Numbered from the stretch's first letter, positions 10,111 through 20,476 are shown. The stretch: DNA of 64,000 nucleotides from Cytophagales bacterium (GCA_030446715.1 JAUJMU010000007.1:1-64000); one strand, 5' to 3'. The notes: generated by a model from the sequence alone, not told the origin. Numbers and translations: made by a program.

Positions 10111-13100
10111 TTAGAGGGTAACATTGACACCGGCACTCCATATTCTCAACTGCGGCACTACGTTGCCCACCGCACCCTGCTGCAGGTTTCGCGACTGGGC
10201 ATCGCCGCTAAAACTCAACTGCTCGGGTCCCAACCCCGGAAGGACGTGAAGGTGAGCAGGTTGTTGCCGCTCACCCGAACACCCGCAGGCCTTGCAGTTT
10301 GAGGCGACTGGCCAGCCCGGCGCGGCACGTTGTAGGCCAGTTGCACCGTACGCAGGCGGATGAAATCGCCTTTGTAGAGGAACCGGTCCAGCGGCTGGTT
10401 GCCGCCCGGGAAGTAGCTGGTGTTGTTGTTGGGCGTGCCGTTCGCGTTGAATACCGGGTTGCCGTCGTTGTTGATGTTGTAGGCGTTGTTCCACATCAGG
10501 CGGGGGTACTTGGTGACGTCGCCGGGCTGCTGCCACGTGTTGCCGATCAACTCCCGGCGCAGGGTGCCGCCGCCCTGGCCCACGTACAGGTTGCCCACTT
10601 CGGCGTTGTCATAGAGGTAATTGCCGCCCTGGAAGGTAAACAGGGCCAGCAGTTCGAGCCCTTTGAAGGAAAAGGTATTGGTAAAGCCGCCGAAGAAAGT
10701 GGGCAGGCCGGTTTTGTCGTCCTGCATGATGCGGTGGTTCTGCATATTGGCACGGCTGGCCGGAATGACGTTGCCGGTTTTCCGGGTCTGGCCGGTCTGG
10801 TTGAAGTAGTCGCGGTCAATCTCGTAGATCAGGGGAATGCCCGTCTGCGGGTCCACGCCGGCGTACTCCGACACGAAGTAGGTGCTGAGCCGCTTGCCGC
10901 TGATGTTGCGGGTGAGGCCCGAATTCACCCCTGGCCCCTTTCGTCGGTCGGGTTGATGGCCATCAGGCGGTTGCTGTTGGTGGTCAGGTTGGCGAAGTGG
11001 TCCACCGGAAACCGCCCTGGTCCAGGTTCACGGTAGTCAGGCTGAACTCGAAGCCCTGGTTGCGCAGGTCGCCCACGTTGGCCCAGATGGCATTGGAGCC
11101 GAAGTTCAACCCCACCGAGGGCCCCACCGGCACTTCGAAGAGCAGATCCCTCACGTTTTGCTGGTAGTACCCGGCGCTGCCCGAGAGGCGGTCGTTGAAC
11201 AGGCCAAAGTCAAACCCGACGTCGTAGGAATTGGTGATTTCCCAGCGCAGGTTGGTAATGGCCGGCCGGTTGACGATGAGCGTACCGGTGGTCGTGCCGT
11301 ACACCGGCCAGTTGACGAACCCCGCCTCGATGGTGTTGGGAATGTTCTGGTTGCCGGTTTGCCCGAAACTGGCCCGCAGCTTGGCCAGGCTCAGGAACGG
11401 CAGGTTGTTCTTGATGAATCTTTCCTCGGAAAGAATCCAGCCGGCCGACAGGGCAGCGAAGTTCGTCCAGCGGTTTTCGGGCGTCAGGTTTGAAATGCCG
11501 TCGCGGCGGAAACTGGCCCCGAGCAGGTAACGGTCCTTGAGCTTGTAGTTGAGGCGGCCGAAGTAGGCCCGCAGGTAGCTTTCCCCGCCGAAGCCGGCCG
11601 ACGGAAAACGCGTCACCACGGTGGGAGAGCCAAAGTCCTGGTTGGTGCCGGGTATGGCTTCGCCAAAGAGGTTGGCGCCCCGGCCCGAAAACCGCTGCGA
11701 CTCGGTGCCCGCCACCAGGTTCAGGTGGTGATGCCTGGCAATGGTCCTGTTAAAAGTGCCGTAGAAGTTGTAGTTAAAATTGCGCGTAAGGTTGTTGTTG
11801 ACCTCCGAGTAGCTGAGGCTGGCGGGGCGGAGGGCCGGCCCGGCCCAGTACAGCCGGTTGGCGTACTGGATGTCGGCCGACCACTCGGTGCGCAGGGAAA
11901 GTCCCCGCAGGTAGGGCACCTGGTAGTCGAGGTAGATGCCGCCCAGGCCCCGGTACGTTTCGAACTCGTCGCGGTAATTGGCCCGGTCGAACGTAGCCGC
12001 CAGGTTGGTTCCTGTAGCCGGGGCGAAATAGCCGCCTTCGGGCAGGTACACCGGGAAGATCGGTAGCGACCCGCCTGCTGCCTGGCTGAAGCCGCCGGCC
12101 GCTACCTGGTCGTTGCCAGCGGGTGGTCCGCCATTGGGTGCCCGTTCGTTCTGGGAGTACGCCAGGTTCAGCTTGATGCCCGTCTTGAGGTTATTGGCCA
12201 GTTCAAACTCCAGGTTGGCCCGGGTGGTGAAGCGGTCGAAGTCGTTGTTGCGCAGCACGCCTTTATCACTGCGGTAGTTGCCGGACACGAAGAAGTTGCC
12301 CTTTTCAAACCCGCGGGACGCCGACAGGTTCATCTCCTGAAAGCTCCCCTGCCGCAGAATCTGGTCGAACCAGTTCGTATTGGCAATCAGGCCGGCGGTG
12401 TACGGCGGGGCGTCGGCCGGGCGGATGGCCAGTCCGGGCAGGTTGTTGAAGTTATTGTCATCCGTGATGGATGTGGTGAGCCCCGCGTTCTGGCGGGCCA
12501 GGTTGACCAGGTCAATCCACTCCTGCCCGTTCACGAACCCCATATCTGCGGGGGTACGGGTCAGGTCGGTGATGCCCGCCGAATAATCAACGTTGAGGCT
12601 CCGCCGGCCCTGCTTGCCGCTCTTGGTCGTGACGATAATGACCCCGTTTGAGCCACGTGATCCGTAGATGGCAGTGGCGGCGGCGTCCTTGAGCACTTCC
12701 ACCGATTCGATGTCGTTGGGGTTAATGGTCGCCAGCGGGTTTTGGGGTAAAGTGCCGCGGCTTGCTCCCCCGATGCCCCCGGGCGGGTTGCTGATCGGAA
12801 TCCCGTCGATTACCCAGAGCGGCTCCGTACCCGAAGACACCGAACTGATGCCCCGGATGAGTACGCGCACCGGGCCGCCGGGCACGCCGGTCGCCTGGTT
12901 TACCTGGATGCCCGTACCCTGGCCCTGGAGCATGGCGTCGAGAGAAGGCGACTGGAACCTGGTCAGGTCGGCGCCCTTCACCGAGGTAATGGCCCCGGTC
13001 ACGTCCCGCTTTTGCTGGGTGCCGTACCCCACCACCACCACTTCCGACAGGGTTTTGATGTCCGGCGCCAGGTTCAGGTCAATGGTGGTGCGGCTGCCCA

Positions 13101-13782
13101 CGGGTACTTCCTGCGTCAGGTAGCCGATGAAGCTGAACACCAGTACGGCGTTTTCGTCGGCCACCGTGAGGCGGTACCGGCCGTCGGCGTCGGTAATGGT
13201 CCCGTTCTGGGTGCCCTTTACGGTGACCGTCACCCCGGGCAGCGGTCCCTGGTTCTCCCCGGTAACCGTGCCGGTCACGGTCAGGTCGACGGCAGGGGCG
13301 TCCGGGGGCAGCGGTGCGGCTACCGGGGCAGTCCCCAGGTGCACCGTGCCGTCCGGCTGCTGGCCGGCCGAGTAGCCAACCCCGCCCTTGCTTTCCGGCC
13401 TGCGACGTTCGCGGCGGCTCTTTTCCTTCCCGGTCAGTACCACGTAAACCTTCTCGTCAATTTTTTCGTGCCGCAGGTCGGTGCCTCGCAGCAACCGGGC
13501 CAGGGCTTCGTCGGCCGTAATGCCGGTGTCAGCAGGGGTGTTTTCCACCAGTTTCCCTTCCAGGTGGCGACGTTCGAAAAGGAGTGATATGTTGTACTGT
13601 TCCTTCAACGCTTCGAGGGCGTCCAGCAGCGATACCCGGGCTTCGCCGCCCTGCCCGATGCGTACCGGGGTGTTTTCCAGGCGGGAGGCAATCTGCTGGG
13701 CCTGGGCCTGCCACCCGGCCGTACCGATGAGCAGACCTGCCGTTAATCTGCCCAACCATTTGAGATAGACGTTTGTTTGCAT
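10111..13782 (-). pseudogene. susC: SusC/RagA-type TonB-dependent transporter with STN domain, frameshifted at the 3' end
   Basis: The first 932 residues are in one frame. In order: signal peptide (cut near WQAQA); STN domain at about residues 30-115 (ALKEQYNISLLFERRHLEGK), the hallmark of transporters that signal to FecR; carboxypeptidase-regulatory-like repeat (GTITDADGRYRLTVADENAV); TonB-linked plug (SEVVVVGYGTQQKRDVTGAI, VEVLKDAAATAIYGSRGSNG); and barrel. Three to five one- or two-base changes between about 10,220 and 11,000 then split the C-terminal barrel (RRELIGNTWQQPGDVTKYPR; VSGNNLLTFTSFRGWD; GNVVPQLRIWSAGVNVTL at the end). An extra G at CCAGGGGTG and at CCCGAGC would each repair a junction. 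With repairs the length is about 1,220 residues, normal for SusC. It is co-transcribed with susD. Confidence 0.85.
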
Positions 13783-13889
13783 AGGAAAGGGGCTTTCGAT
13801 GAAGTAGTGACAACTGAAGATTGGTTTGGTGCTGTTGCTCAGCGTTTGTTTTCGGTGAAGCGAAAAAGGGCTTTCGCCTAAGGGCTCCG

Positions 13890-14792
13890 CTAAAAACTGG
13901 TAATTGTTACCTCGTCGCCGTTCCGCTGGACGCCGGCGTCCAGCAGGGTGGCCAGCGCCGCCAGGAGTACATCCACGTCCCGGGTCTGGATTTCCCCGGT
14001 TACTTTGCGGCCGGCCAGGGCCGGGTCGTCGATCAGGACCGTAAGGCCGTGCGTGTCTTGCAACATGCGGGCTACCTGCTGCAGCGGGGTATCGTCAAAT
14101 ACCATTTTTCCGTGCTGCCAGGCCAGGTACTGCTCCGTATGAACGTTTTTCTTCCGGAATTCCACCCGCTTTTCGGAGTACCGGACCAGTTCGCGGGGTT
14201 GCATGTACACCGTTTTGCCGGGCGAGCCGGCCACCAGTTTCACCGCGCCCGAGTGCAGCACCACTTCGGTATGGCCGCGCCGGGTCGATACGTTAAACTC
14301 CGTGCCCAGCACTTCTACCTGAAGGCCGCCAGTGTGCACCAGGAACCGGGTGAGCGTTGACTGCTTGCGGACGTGGAAAAACGCCTCGCCTTCTAGCCAG
14401 GCTTCGCGAACCTGCCCGGGCCGCCAGCTTTTGCGGTAGCGGAGGGAAGAATTGCCATTGAGGACCGCCTCTGAACCGTCGGGAAGCGTGACGCGGGTAA
14501 TCTGGCCGTATCCCGCTTCCAGCCGGGTAAAGGAACGGGTCTGGTAGTACCACCAACCCAGCAGGCCGAGCAGGGTGACGCCAGTCAGGACGGCCGCCGT
14601 GCGGAGGATGTAGGACCACCCGGGGCTGGCACCCGTCCGGACGGGACCGGTTGCGCCGATCCGGTGCTGCAACTTATCCCATTGTTCGTGCACCTGATCG
14701 TAGGAGAGTTGCCTGGGCTTGAACGCCAGGCCGTCGGGCAGTTCGTCGGGCGGCTCTTCTTTTTTTCGTCGGGGGAATAGTCGTCGGATCAC
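13890..14792 (-). CDS. FecR-family anti-sigma factor
   Basis: 300 residues: cytoplasmic basic N-terminus, one membrane helix (YILRTAAVLTGVTLLGLLGW, about 61-83), then the periplasmic FecR domain (VTLPDGSEAVLNGNSSLRY, REAWLEGEAFFHVRK, VEVLGTEFNVSTR) and a C-terminal STN-like segment (FDDTPLQQVARMLQDTHGL). In the known scheme, FecR relays a signal from the STN domain of SusC to the cytoplasmic ECF sigma factor. The sigma gene lies 127 bases upstream and susC 107 bases downstream on the same strand. A copy of the recurrent box lies 71 bases before its start. Confidence 0.92.
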   Translation of the reverse strand: MIRRLFPRRKKEEPPDELPDGLAFKPRQLSYDQVHEQWDKLQHRIGATGPVRTGASPGWSYILRTAAVLTGVTLLGLLGWWYYQTRSFTRLEAGYGQITRVTLPDGSEAVLNGNSSLRYRKSWRPGQVREAWLEGEAFFHVRKQSTLTRFLVHTGGLQVEVLGTEFNVSTRRGHTEVVLHSGAVKLVAGSPGKTVYMQPRELVRYSEKRVEFRKKNVHTEQYLAWQHGKMVFDDTPLQQVARMLQDTHGLTVLIDDPALAGRKVTGEIQTRDVDVLLAALATLLDAGVQRNGDEVTITSF

Positions 14793-14862
14793 GGCAGTAG
14801 AGAATTAGGGGTCGGCCGGCGGGTTGCCGGATTTTTCCCCCAAGAGGAAGAGCGGATTCGCC

Positions 14863-14874
14863 TACTACTCGTTT
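14863..14874 (-). promoter_or_regulatory. Recurrent AAACGAGTAGTA box upstream of fecR
   Basis: Minus strand AAACGAGTAGTA, preceded by an A/T tract, in the gap between the sigma-factor stop and the fecR start. It is identical over 12 bases to the copy upstream of the fucosidase gene and sits at nearly the same distance from the start codon (71 versus 68 bases). Confidence 0.45.
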
Positions 14875-14919
14875 TTTACCAAAAAATTTTTCTAAAGTGC
14901 AAAAAGGGCGGGGAGAAGA

Positions 14920-15522
14920 TCATTGCAGACTGAGGCAGAGGGCCAGCGTTACTTCTACCAGGCGGCGCAGGCTCTGGTTGCTGCGCAATGCTTTCAGCGC
15001 CTTGTGCAGGTGGTTCATCACCGATTGGTAGTGCAGACCCATCACCTGGGCAATCTCGTCGTAGGAGAGATCATCGTAGTAGCGCAGGTAGATCACCTCT
15101 CGCTGCCGCCGGGACAGGTTGTTGAGTTGCCCGAGCAGGAAATCTTTCCGGGCACCGGAGGTTTCGTCCCGGATGGTTACTTCTTCGGGCGAAAAAACAA
15201 TGTCGGGAGTTGGTTTGCCTAACAGTTGAAGCCGGCGGTTCCGGCGTTTGGTCATGCCCCGGATCACGCTGCGGCGCAGCGATTTCATCAGGTAGGGTTT
15301 CAAAAATTTTACCGGGCCGAGCCGTTCGCGGGTACGCCAGAGGGTGATGAACAACTCCTGGATGGCATCCTGCACGAAAGCCTCGTCCCCGGCGATTTTA
15401 AGGGCGTAGTTGAACAGGTCGTTGTAGTAAATGTGAAAGAGGCGGGTAAAGGCCGTTTCTTCACCCCGTTGAAAGGCTGCCCATAGGTCTTGGTCTTGCC
15501 GGAAGGAAACTGCTGCCTCCAT
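14920..15522 (-). CDS. ECF-family RNA polymerase sigma factor
   Basis: 200 residues. Region 2 is seen in FTRLFHIYYNDLFNYALKIA and DAIQELFITLWRTRERLG. Region 4 is a helix-turn-helix in LSRRQREVIYLRYYDDLSYD followed by EIAQVMGLHYQSVMNHLHKA. It belongs to the FecI-like branch that pairs with FecR and STN-containing SusC proteins; both partners are adjacent. It probably directs transcription of the locus when the glycan is bound. Confidence 0.93.
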   Translation of the reverse strand: MEAAVSFRQDQDLWAAFQRGEETAFTRLFHIYYNDLFNYALKIAGDEAFVQDAIQELFITLWRTRERLGPVKFLKPYLMKSLRRSVIRGMTKRRNRRLQLLGKPTPDIVFSPEEVTIRDETSGARKDFLLGQLNNLSRRQREVIYLRYYDDLSYDEIAQVMGLHYQSVMNHLHKALKALRSNQSLRRLVEVTLALCLSLQ

Positions 15523-15666
15523 ATGTGTACGGACGGTGCTACTTGCGTTGCTGATGAGTAAGGTACTACTATTACTATAAAATCAAAATAACTGTTTAAA
15601 AAGTACCAGATGAATTAGTGCGTACAAACACTTCCCCTGCATCTTTTTGGCTTAGCTTCGTTCTGG

Positions 15667-17883
15667 CTACTTCTCAAACCGGAGCCAGCGGCCATCATAA
15701 GCCGCCAGCGGAATGGCTTTCCCGGGAGAAATTTTTTCCCCGGTTAATACATCCGTAGCCGACCGGTAGCGGAAGGCCGGGGTCTGGAACGGTACGGAGG
15801 CCGCCGGCCCATCGTTGATGAAAAAGTAATGGTCGGCCTCCGGGGCAGCCAGTCGGTACACCAGGGCTCCATCGCAGGAATAAGGAGCAGAAAGCCCGCC
15901 CAGGGCATACTTGAGCAGTTGCTGCTCAGCCCGGGGGTGGCCCGGCTTGGTACATGCTCCCGACGCGGCGTAGCCGATCAGTACGGCGGTGCCCTTGCCC
16001 AGCTTAGCCTCCGTAATGGCCGGTTTGCCGTTGCTGAAAGCGGCCAGCACGCGGGCGGCAGTGGGGGTCATGTGCACGAAAGAACCCGTAAAGGGCATGC
16101 CGTCCACTTCCAGCGACCGGTTGAATCCCGAGAACTGGTTGTCGTCAAGGGTCACGCCGAAGAGCTGTTCAAAGGGGCTTCCCTTGCCTGTAGGCAGCAG
16201 TTTGGCTTCCTGGTCGTACCAGGCGCCGGGCATGTCCATGACCAGCCGGCCCCCGGCCTCCACGTACGCTTTCAGCGTGGCGAGCAACTCCGGACTCACG
16301 GCCAGCAGGACCGGCAGGTACAGCACCGGGTACCGCGGGCCGAGTCCCTTGCGCAGGTCGGTAGTGGTTACGTACTCAAATGGCACATTGGCATTGATCA
16401 ACGCCCGGCTCACGCCGATGCGGGCCTCGATGGGTTTGGTCCGGAACGCTTCCCGGCCCTTGATGGACATGGCGGCCCATATTCCTTCGTTGTCCCAGTC
16501 GTACAATACACCCACCAGAGGTTCCTTGTGCGCCTGCCAGAGTTCGTCGCGGTACTGCTGCAACCCCTGCCCGATCCGGCCCACTCGTACCGCCCGGGGC
16601 GTCACCTGGTTGTTGCGGTCCAGCAGGCTGTACTCTCCCGATTCTTTACCGGCCGTGCGGGTACTCCAGCTCCAGACGCCAAACCCCTTGAAGCCGGCGG
16701 CAATCTGACTCAGGAAAAACTGCGTAAGCGTGCCTTCGTCCACGTAAAAACCCTTGTCCTGGCCAGTCTTCTCCCCGTCGAACTGCTGGGGTCCGCCACT
16801 GCATTCCCAGGCGCCCGACCAGCCGCCTTTGAAAAGATCATTGGCAAAGGAAGACTGCATGTAAAAGGGGCGGACCAGTTCGTTGCCAACCTGATCGAAG
16901 TGCCAGGAATAATGAATGGACGGGTAAAAGGAACCGGCTTCCTGCATGAGTCCCGCAATGCCTTCCAGGTCCACCCCGTACCAGGACTGGGGTAAAAAAA
17001 GCCCGAGTTCTCCTCCTCCGCGGAAGGGCGCATCCGGGTCGAAGGCTTTAAAGCGAGCTGCTGTTTCACGGATGGTTTGCAACCCATGATCGGCTTTAAA
17101 CCGGAAAACATCCCGCAAAATCCGGTACTCGCGCGGGTTGTACCCCTCCCAGCGCCTGGCAAAATCGTCCCACGATTGGAATACGTGGCCGCCTTTCGGT
17201 TGCAGGTCGGCGTGCCGGGTGTTGTAGGCCCGGTTCAGGGACTCGATGGTTCCGTACTGCTTTTTTACCCACTCCACGAAGGCGGCTTTGCCTTTGTCAG
17301 ACAATTCCAGCCCCCGGCCTCCGATGGTGGGGTCAAAAGCGGTGCTGCGGCTCTGGATGGCTTTTCCCGACTCGCTTTTTTTGGTGTATCCGATGGTTCG
17401 GGTGATCCGCTCCTTCAGGGCGGCCTGCTGGTATTCCCGCATCCGCGGGTGGTTACGGATCTGGGCCATGGAGAGCCGGGGCGAGAGGTTCAGCTGCTTC
17501 AGCAACGCATCGGTGATGGGTTTCCAGCCGCCTTCGCCGTACCACCAGGGAATGATTCCTTCGTCCAGAGCAATGAGTTGGATTTGCTCGATTGTCCAGC
17601 CATCCACCGGTAAAATGTCTTTCAGGGCCGTGAACCCGAGTTTTTTCATCGTCTGGAAATGGTTCCGGATTTCGGCCTCCCCTTCCCCCGGTCGCTGGAT
17701 ATAGACAACGCCGGCGGGTATCGGGGCTATTTTGCGGAACTTAGCCTGCTCCGGCGATTCGTGCAGTTGATCGTACAGCGCATGCATGAAGTCATGCCTG
17801 GTCTGGGCCGGGGCGCAACCAGTCCGGCCGGCGGTAAGGCTCAGGCAGATCAGCGCAGTGTTCAGAAGGGAGCGGTATCTCAT
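15667..17883 (-). CDS. GH42-like beta-galactosidase
   Basis: 738 residues with a secretion signal that may be lipoprotein type (LICLSLTAGRTGC). The first two thirds form a TIM-barrel-like domain (PVDGWTIEQIQLIALDEGII, PWWYGEGGW, GGGELGLFLPQSWYG). A flavodoxin/GATase-like trimerisation domain follows (VGVLYDWDNEGIWAAMS, FEYVTTTDLRKGLGPRYPVL, YVEAGGRLVMDMPGAWYD). That order is typical of GH42-type beta-galactosidases. A short beta domain ends the protein (VYRLAAPEADHYFFINDGPA). Galactoside hydrolysis is inferred from the fold; individual catalytic Glu were not assigned. It stands 144 bases upstream of the sigma factor on the same strand and has its own recurrent-box copy 87 bases before the start. 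Confidence 0.75.
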   Translation of the reverse strand: MRYRSLLNTALICLSLTAGRTGCAPAQTRHDFMHALYDQLHESPEQAKFRKIAPIPAGVVYIQRPGEGEAEIRNHFQTMKKLGFTALKDILPVDGWTIEQIQLIALDEGIIPWWYGEGGWKPITDALLKQLNLSPRLSMAQIRNHPRMREYQQAALKERITRTIGYTKKSESGKAIQSRSTAFDPTIGGRGLELSDKGKAAFVEWVKKQYGTIESLNRAYNTRHADLQPKGGHVFQSWDDFARRWEGYNPREYRILRDVFRFKADHGLQTIRETAARFKAFDPDAPFRGGGELGLFLPQSWYGVDLEGIAGLMQEAGSFYPSIHYSWHFDQVGNELVRPFYMQSSFANDLFKGGWSGAWECSGGPQQFDGEKTGQDKGFYVDEGTLTQFFLSQIAAGFKGFGVWSWSTRTAGKESGEYSLLDRNNQVTPRAVRVGRIGQGLQQYRDELWQAHKEPLVGVLYDWDNEGIWAAMSIKGREAFRTKPIEARIGVSRALINANVPFEYVTTTDLRKGLGPRYPVLYLPVLLAVSPELLATLKAYVEAGGRLVMDMPGAWYDQEAKLLPTGKGSPFEQLFGVTLDDNQFSGFNRSLEVDGMPFTGSFVHMTPTAARVLAAFSNGKPAITEAKLGKGTAVLIGYAASGACTKPGHPRAEQQLLKYALGGLSAPYSCDGALVYRLAAPEADHYFFINDGPAASVPFQTPAFRYRSATDVLTGEKISPGKAIPLAAYDGRWLRFEK

Positions 17884-17969
17884 AAACCCGGTTGTTAATC
17901 CGACAGCGTATTTTCCCGCAACTGCCCGGCGGTCCGCTGCATGCGTACAAGAGGCATGGCTTTACCCGC

Positions 17970-17981
17970 TACTACCCGTTT
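17970..17981 (-). promoter_or_regulatory. Recurrent AAACGGGTAGTA box upstream of the GH42-like gene
   Basis: Minus strand AAACGGGTAGTA, one mismatch from the boxes upstream of the fucosidase and fecR genes, 87 bases before the start codon and again next to A-rich sequence. Confidence 0.4.
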
Positions 17982-18085
17982 CTTTCCTGATTTATCCAGA
18001 TTTTTTTCGTGCGATTTAGGTACTATAGGTTCTGCTATTGCTTAACCTTATTTTTCGTACTTCATAGGCTCACCAAGAAGTGAGT

Positions 18086-18749
18086 ATGATAGTAGTCGTG
18101 TCCGTTCGCGTATACAGCAAGGAACAGTCCTGGGCTGTGTCCAATGAATACCGGATCAACTATGAAATTGGTAATTTCTTAACCGCAATTCGGGCCTGAA
18201 TTGATTCAATGGACACGGCCCAGGACCGTCAGGTATCGGAATTAACCGAGTAAGTCAACAGCCAGGGCTGGAAAGTAGGGACCATCATTGAGGAAAAGGC
18301 ATCGGGTAGCAAAGAGCCCCCTTCACAAATGGCAGGGAATCAAGGGCTTACTTTCTCTGGTTGAGGCTAAACGGGTGCAGAAAGTCCTCATCAGTGAAGT
18401 GACCCGACTTGGAAGGCGTACCCATGATCTGCTGGACGTGATTGAACTCTTACATGAACATAAGGTGAGCCTGGTAGTCTACAACTATAAACTGGAAACG
18501 CTTGACAAGCGCGGCCGGGTCAACTCTATGGCCCAGTTCCTTGTCACCCTGCTGGCTGATATTGGACGAAGGGAAGCCGAAACCTTATCGGAACGTACCC
18601 GCCCGGGCATCAAGTACATTCAATTGAAGGACATTCCCCGGAAAGCGCAGCTAACCGTGCTTTGGCGTAAAGACTTACAACGAGAGTTGTCCTTATTCTT
18701 TGAACTGGTGTTTGCTCAGTTGGAGGATAATTCTGCATGTATTGCGTAA
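18086..18749 (+). pseudogene. Serine recombinase (resolvase/invertase), degenerate
   Basis: Pieces of a resolvase-family catalytic domain occur in three frames. The start VVVSVRVYSKEQ contains the YxRVS-like strand, although the expected Ser is replaced or shifted. DRQVSELTE is followed by a TAA and then VNSQGWKVGTIIEEKASGSK. After a frameshift comes the long run VLISEVTRLGRRTHDLLDVI with NSMAQFLVTLLADIGRREAE and TLSERTRPGIKY. It is non-functional: interrupted by a roughly 100-base inverted-repeat insert, one stop and one frameshift. The C-terminal DNA-binding part is not recognisable. Confidence 0.75.
18125..18228. repeat. Small inverted-repeat (MITE-like) insert inside the recombinase remnant
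   Basis: The ends are imperfect inverted repeats of about 25 bases: CAGTCCTGGGCTGTGTCCAA at the left, and at the right the complement of CGGTCCTGGGCCGTGTCCAT, with three differences over the full arm. The insert separates the resolvase segments SVRVYSKEQ and DRQVSELTE, which would otherwise be neighbours. About 104 bases with no coding capacity. No clear target duplication was found. Confidence 0.5.
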
Positions 18750-18999
18750 GCACCCTTTTACGTGCCTGCTCCCCTACCCTTTCATTTACCACAGCCAATA
18801 TCGATCTGGGCGTATTAAAAACTCGTTACACAAATCAAAGTAACGAAAATCCTGCTAGCTACCATTTTTTATTACGGATCTTAAACAATCAGCTTCATTG
18901 AAGTGTACCCTTTCCATCTCCTATGCCTGTTCTAGCCAAGAATCGAACCTGCTGCACTGCTGCTGGTTACATTGGGAATCTTTAACCTACTTGTATCGC

Positions 19000-20321
19000 T
19001 CAGACAGCCCGCTTTTTCTGATCAGCGGGAGTTTTGGCAGTAAGGTGTTTTTGGAGCTTCTCCATGTCCTGGCTTACCTTCTTTTGAACTACCTTGGCAT
19101 AAATCTGGGTAGTCTTGATATTCTTGTGACCCAGCATACTACTTACTGTTTCCAGTGGTACACCGTTGGTAAGGGTGACAGTCGTAGCAAAAGTATGGCG
19201 GGCTACATGGGTAGTAAGTGTTTTAGCGATACCGCACAGGTCGGCAATCTCCTTCAGGTAGGCGTTCATCTTCTGGTTGGATGACACAGGAAAGAGGCAG
19301 CCCTTACTGACGGCCTCCGGATGGTCTTTGTATTTTTCCAGTAGTGCCGTAGCAGGAGACAGCAAAGGAATGTTAGAAGCGGTTTTGGTTTTGGTACGGT
19401 CAGTAAAAACCCAGGATTTACCATCTACACCCCGCCCGATCTGGTTAGAACTTAGTTTCTCCACATCGGCGTACGCAAGACCCGTGTAGCAGCAAAACAG
19501 GAAAATGTCCCGCACCTGGCTTAGCCGGTTGGTCGTAAATGTTTTCTCCTGCATCAAGTGTATTCTTCCTCAGTGAGGTGGTCCCGCCTGGTTTCTTTCA
19601 GCGTGCATTTGAACTTTACAAAAGGATCTTTGTCCAGCCACTCGTTGATTAAGGCCAAGTGGACAATCTTACGGAGATTGGTGATATACTTTATAGCCGT
19701 GTTGTGGGCACAACTACGAACAGTTTTAAAGTAAAATTCTAAATTGGAGATAAACTTGTGGTTGAGTTCCGACAAATACATATCATTCTTACCGTACTGA
19801 TGCTTCATAAACGATTGTACTAGCTTCTGAGAAGTTTCGAATCGTTTGTAGGTACCCAAGGCGTAGTCTTTCCCTATCTGCGCCTGCATCTGACGATTAT
19901 GGTAGTCAAACACCTCCAGCAAAGTGCGTTGCTTGCCGGTTTTTCCCAGATAAGTATTCCTGATCAACTTTACCGTCAGTACGTCGGGCTGGTTCCTCCG
20001 CAAATCCAGATAAATTTCATTAAGGCGGTTCTTGATTGCAGTCAGTTGAACATTGATAGTACGGGCGTCTTCCTTGTTTCCCTTCACACTTCCGGCGGCG
20101 ACATTCCAGCGGTCGGCATCAATCTTAAAGCTGGCAGCAATCTCGGCTCTTTTGCCATTAAGGGTAATGCGGGCAGAGATGTATCCTTCGTTCTTGTCTG
20201 AGCGTACGTCCCGGCGAAGCCAGAAGTTGAACGAGAATGAGTGTGTTATTTGGCCGACAAGTGAAATCAGGTGAACAGGGTATATTACAAGATACACAAA
20301 AGACACCTCAAACACCAGCAA
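19000..20321 (-). pseudogene. int: Tyrosine recombinase (integrase) of Bacteroidota mobile elements, frameshifted
   Basis: Two overlapping frames. The N-terminal part (19554-20321) has the Bacteroides-type arm and core-binding domains (FNFWLRRDVRSDKNEGYISA, LLEVFDYHNRQM, NTAIKYITNLRKIVHLALIN). The C-terminal part (19000-19557) is the catalytic domain, with FLFCCYTGLAYADVEKL, THVARHTFATTVTLT (HxxR), MLGHKNIKTTQIYAKV and the Tyr nucleophile. One missing base near 19,555 separates them. Box I has Ala where most tyrosine recombinases have Arg; IntDOT of CTnDOT also lacks that Arg. It probably drove integration and excision of the conjugative element. The intended start is uncertain; 20321 is the only upstream ATG. 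Confidence 0.85.
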
Positions 20322-20441
20322 AAAGCTTCAAATTTCAAAAATAATGCACATTCGGTTACACAATAAGGGTTTACAGATCGTGTAACCGAATGTGTTGCAT
20401 ACAGATTGAGAAGTATTACAAGATACGCGAGGCTAAAAAAC

Positions 20442-20476
20442 AAAAAAGCCCCGGAATCATAAGATTCGGGGCTTTT
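20442..20476 (-). terminator. Terminator hairpin downstream of the tRNA 3' fragment
   Basis: Stem AGCCCCGAATC (minus strand) pairing with GATTCCGGGGCT across a short loop, followed on the minus strand by a T run. It works in both directions by symmetry. It lies directly after the tRNA-like 3' end on the minus strand and before the integrase region. Confidence 0.75.

Noticed and set aside
15829-16995. 388-codon + strand frame opposite the GH42-like gene
   Set aside because: Antisense shadow of an intact enzyme gene, with no recognisable domain and a composition typical of reversed coding sequence.
18926-18960. Second tRNA 3'-end-like sequence (minus strand GGTTCGATTC) near the integrase stop
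   Set aside because: The T stem does not pair well, no tRNA body is present, and it does not match the fragment at 20,500, so it cannot be called the partner attachment site.
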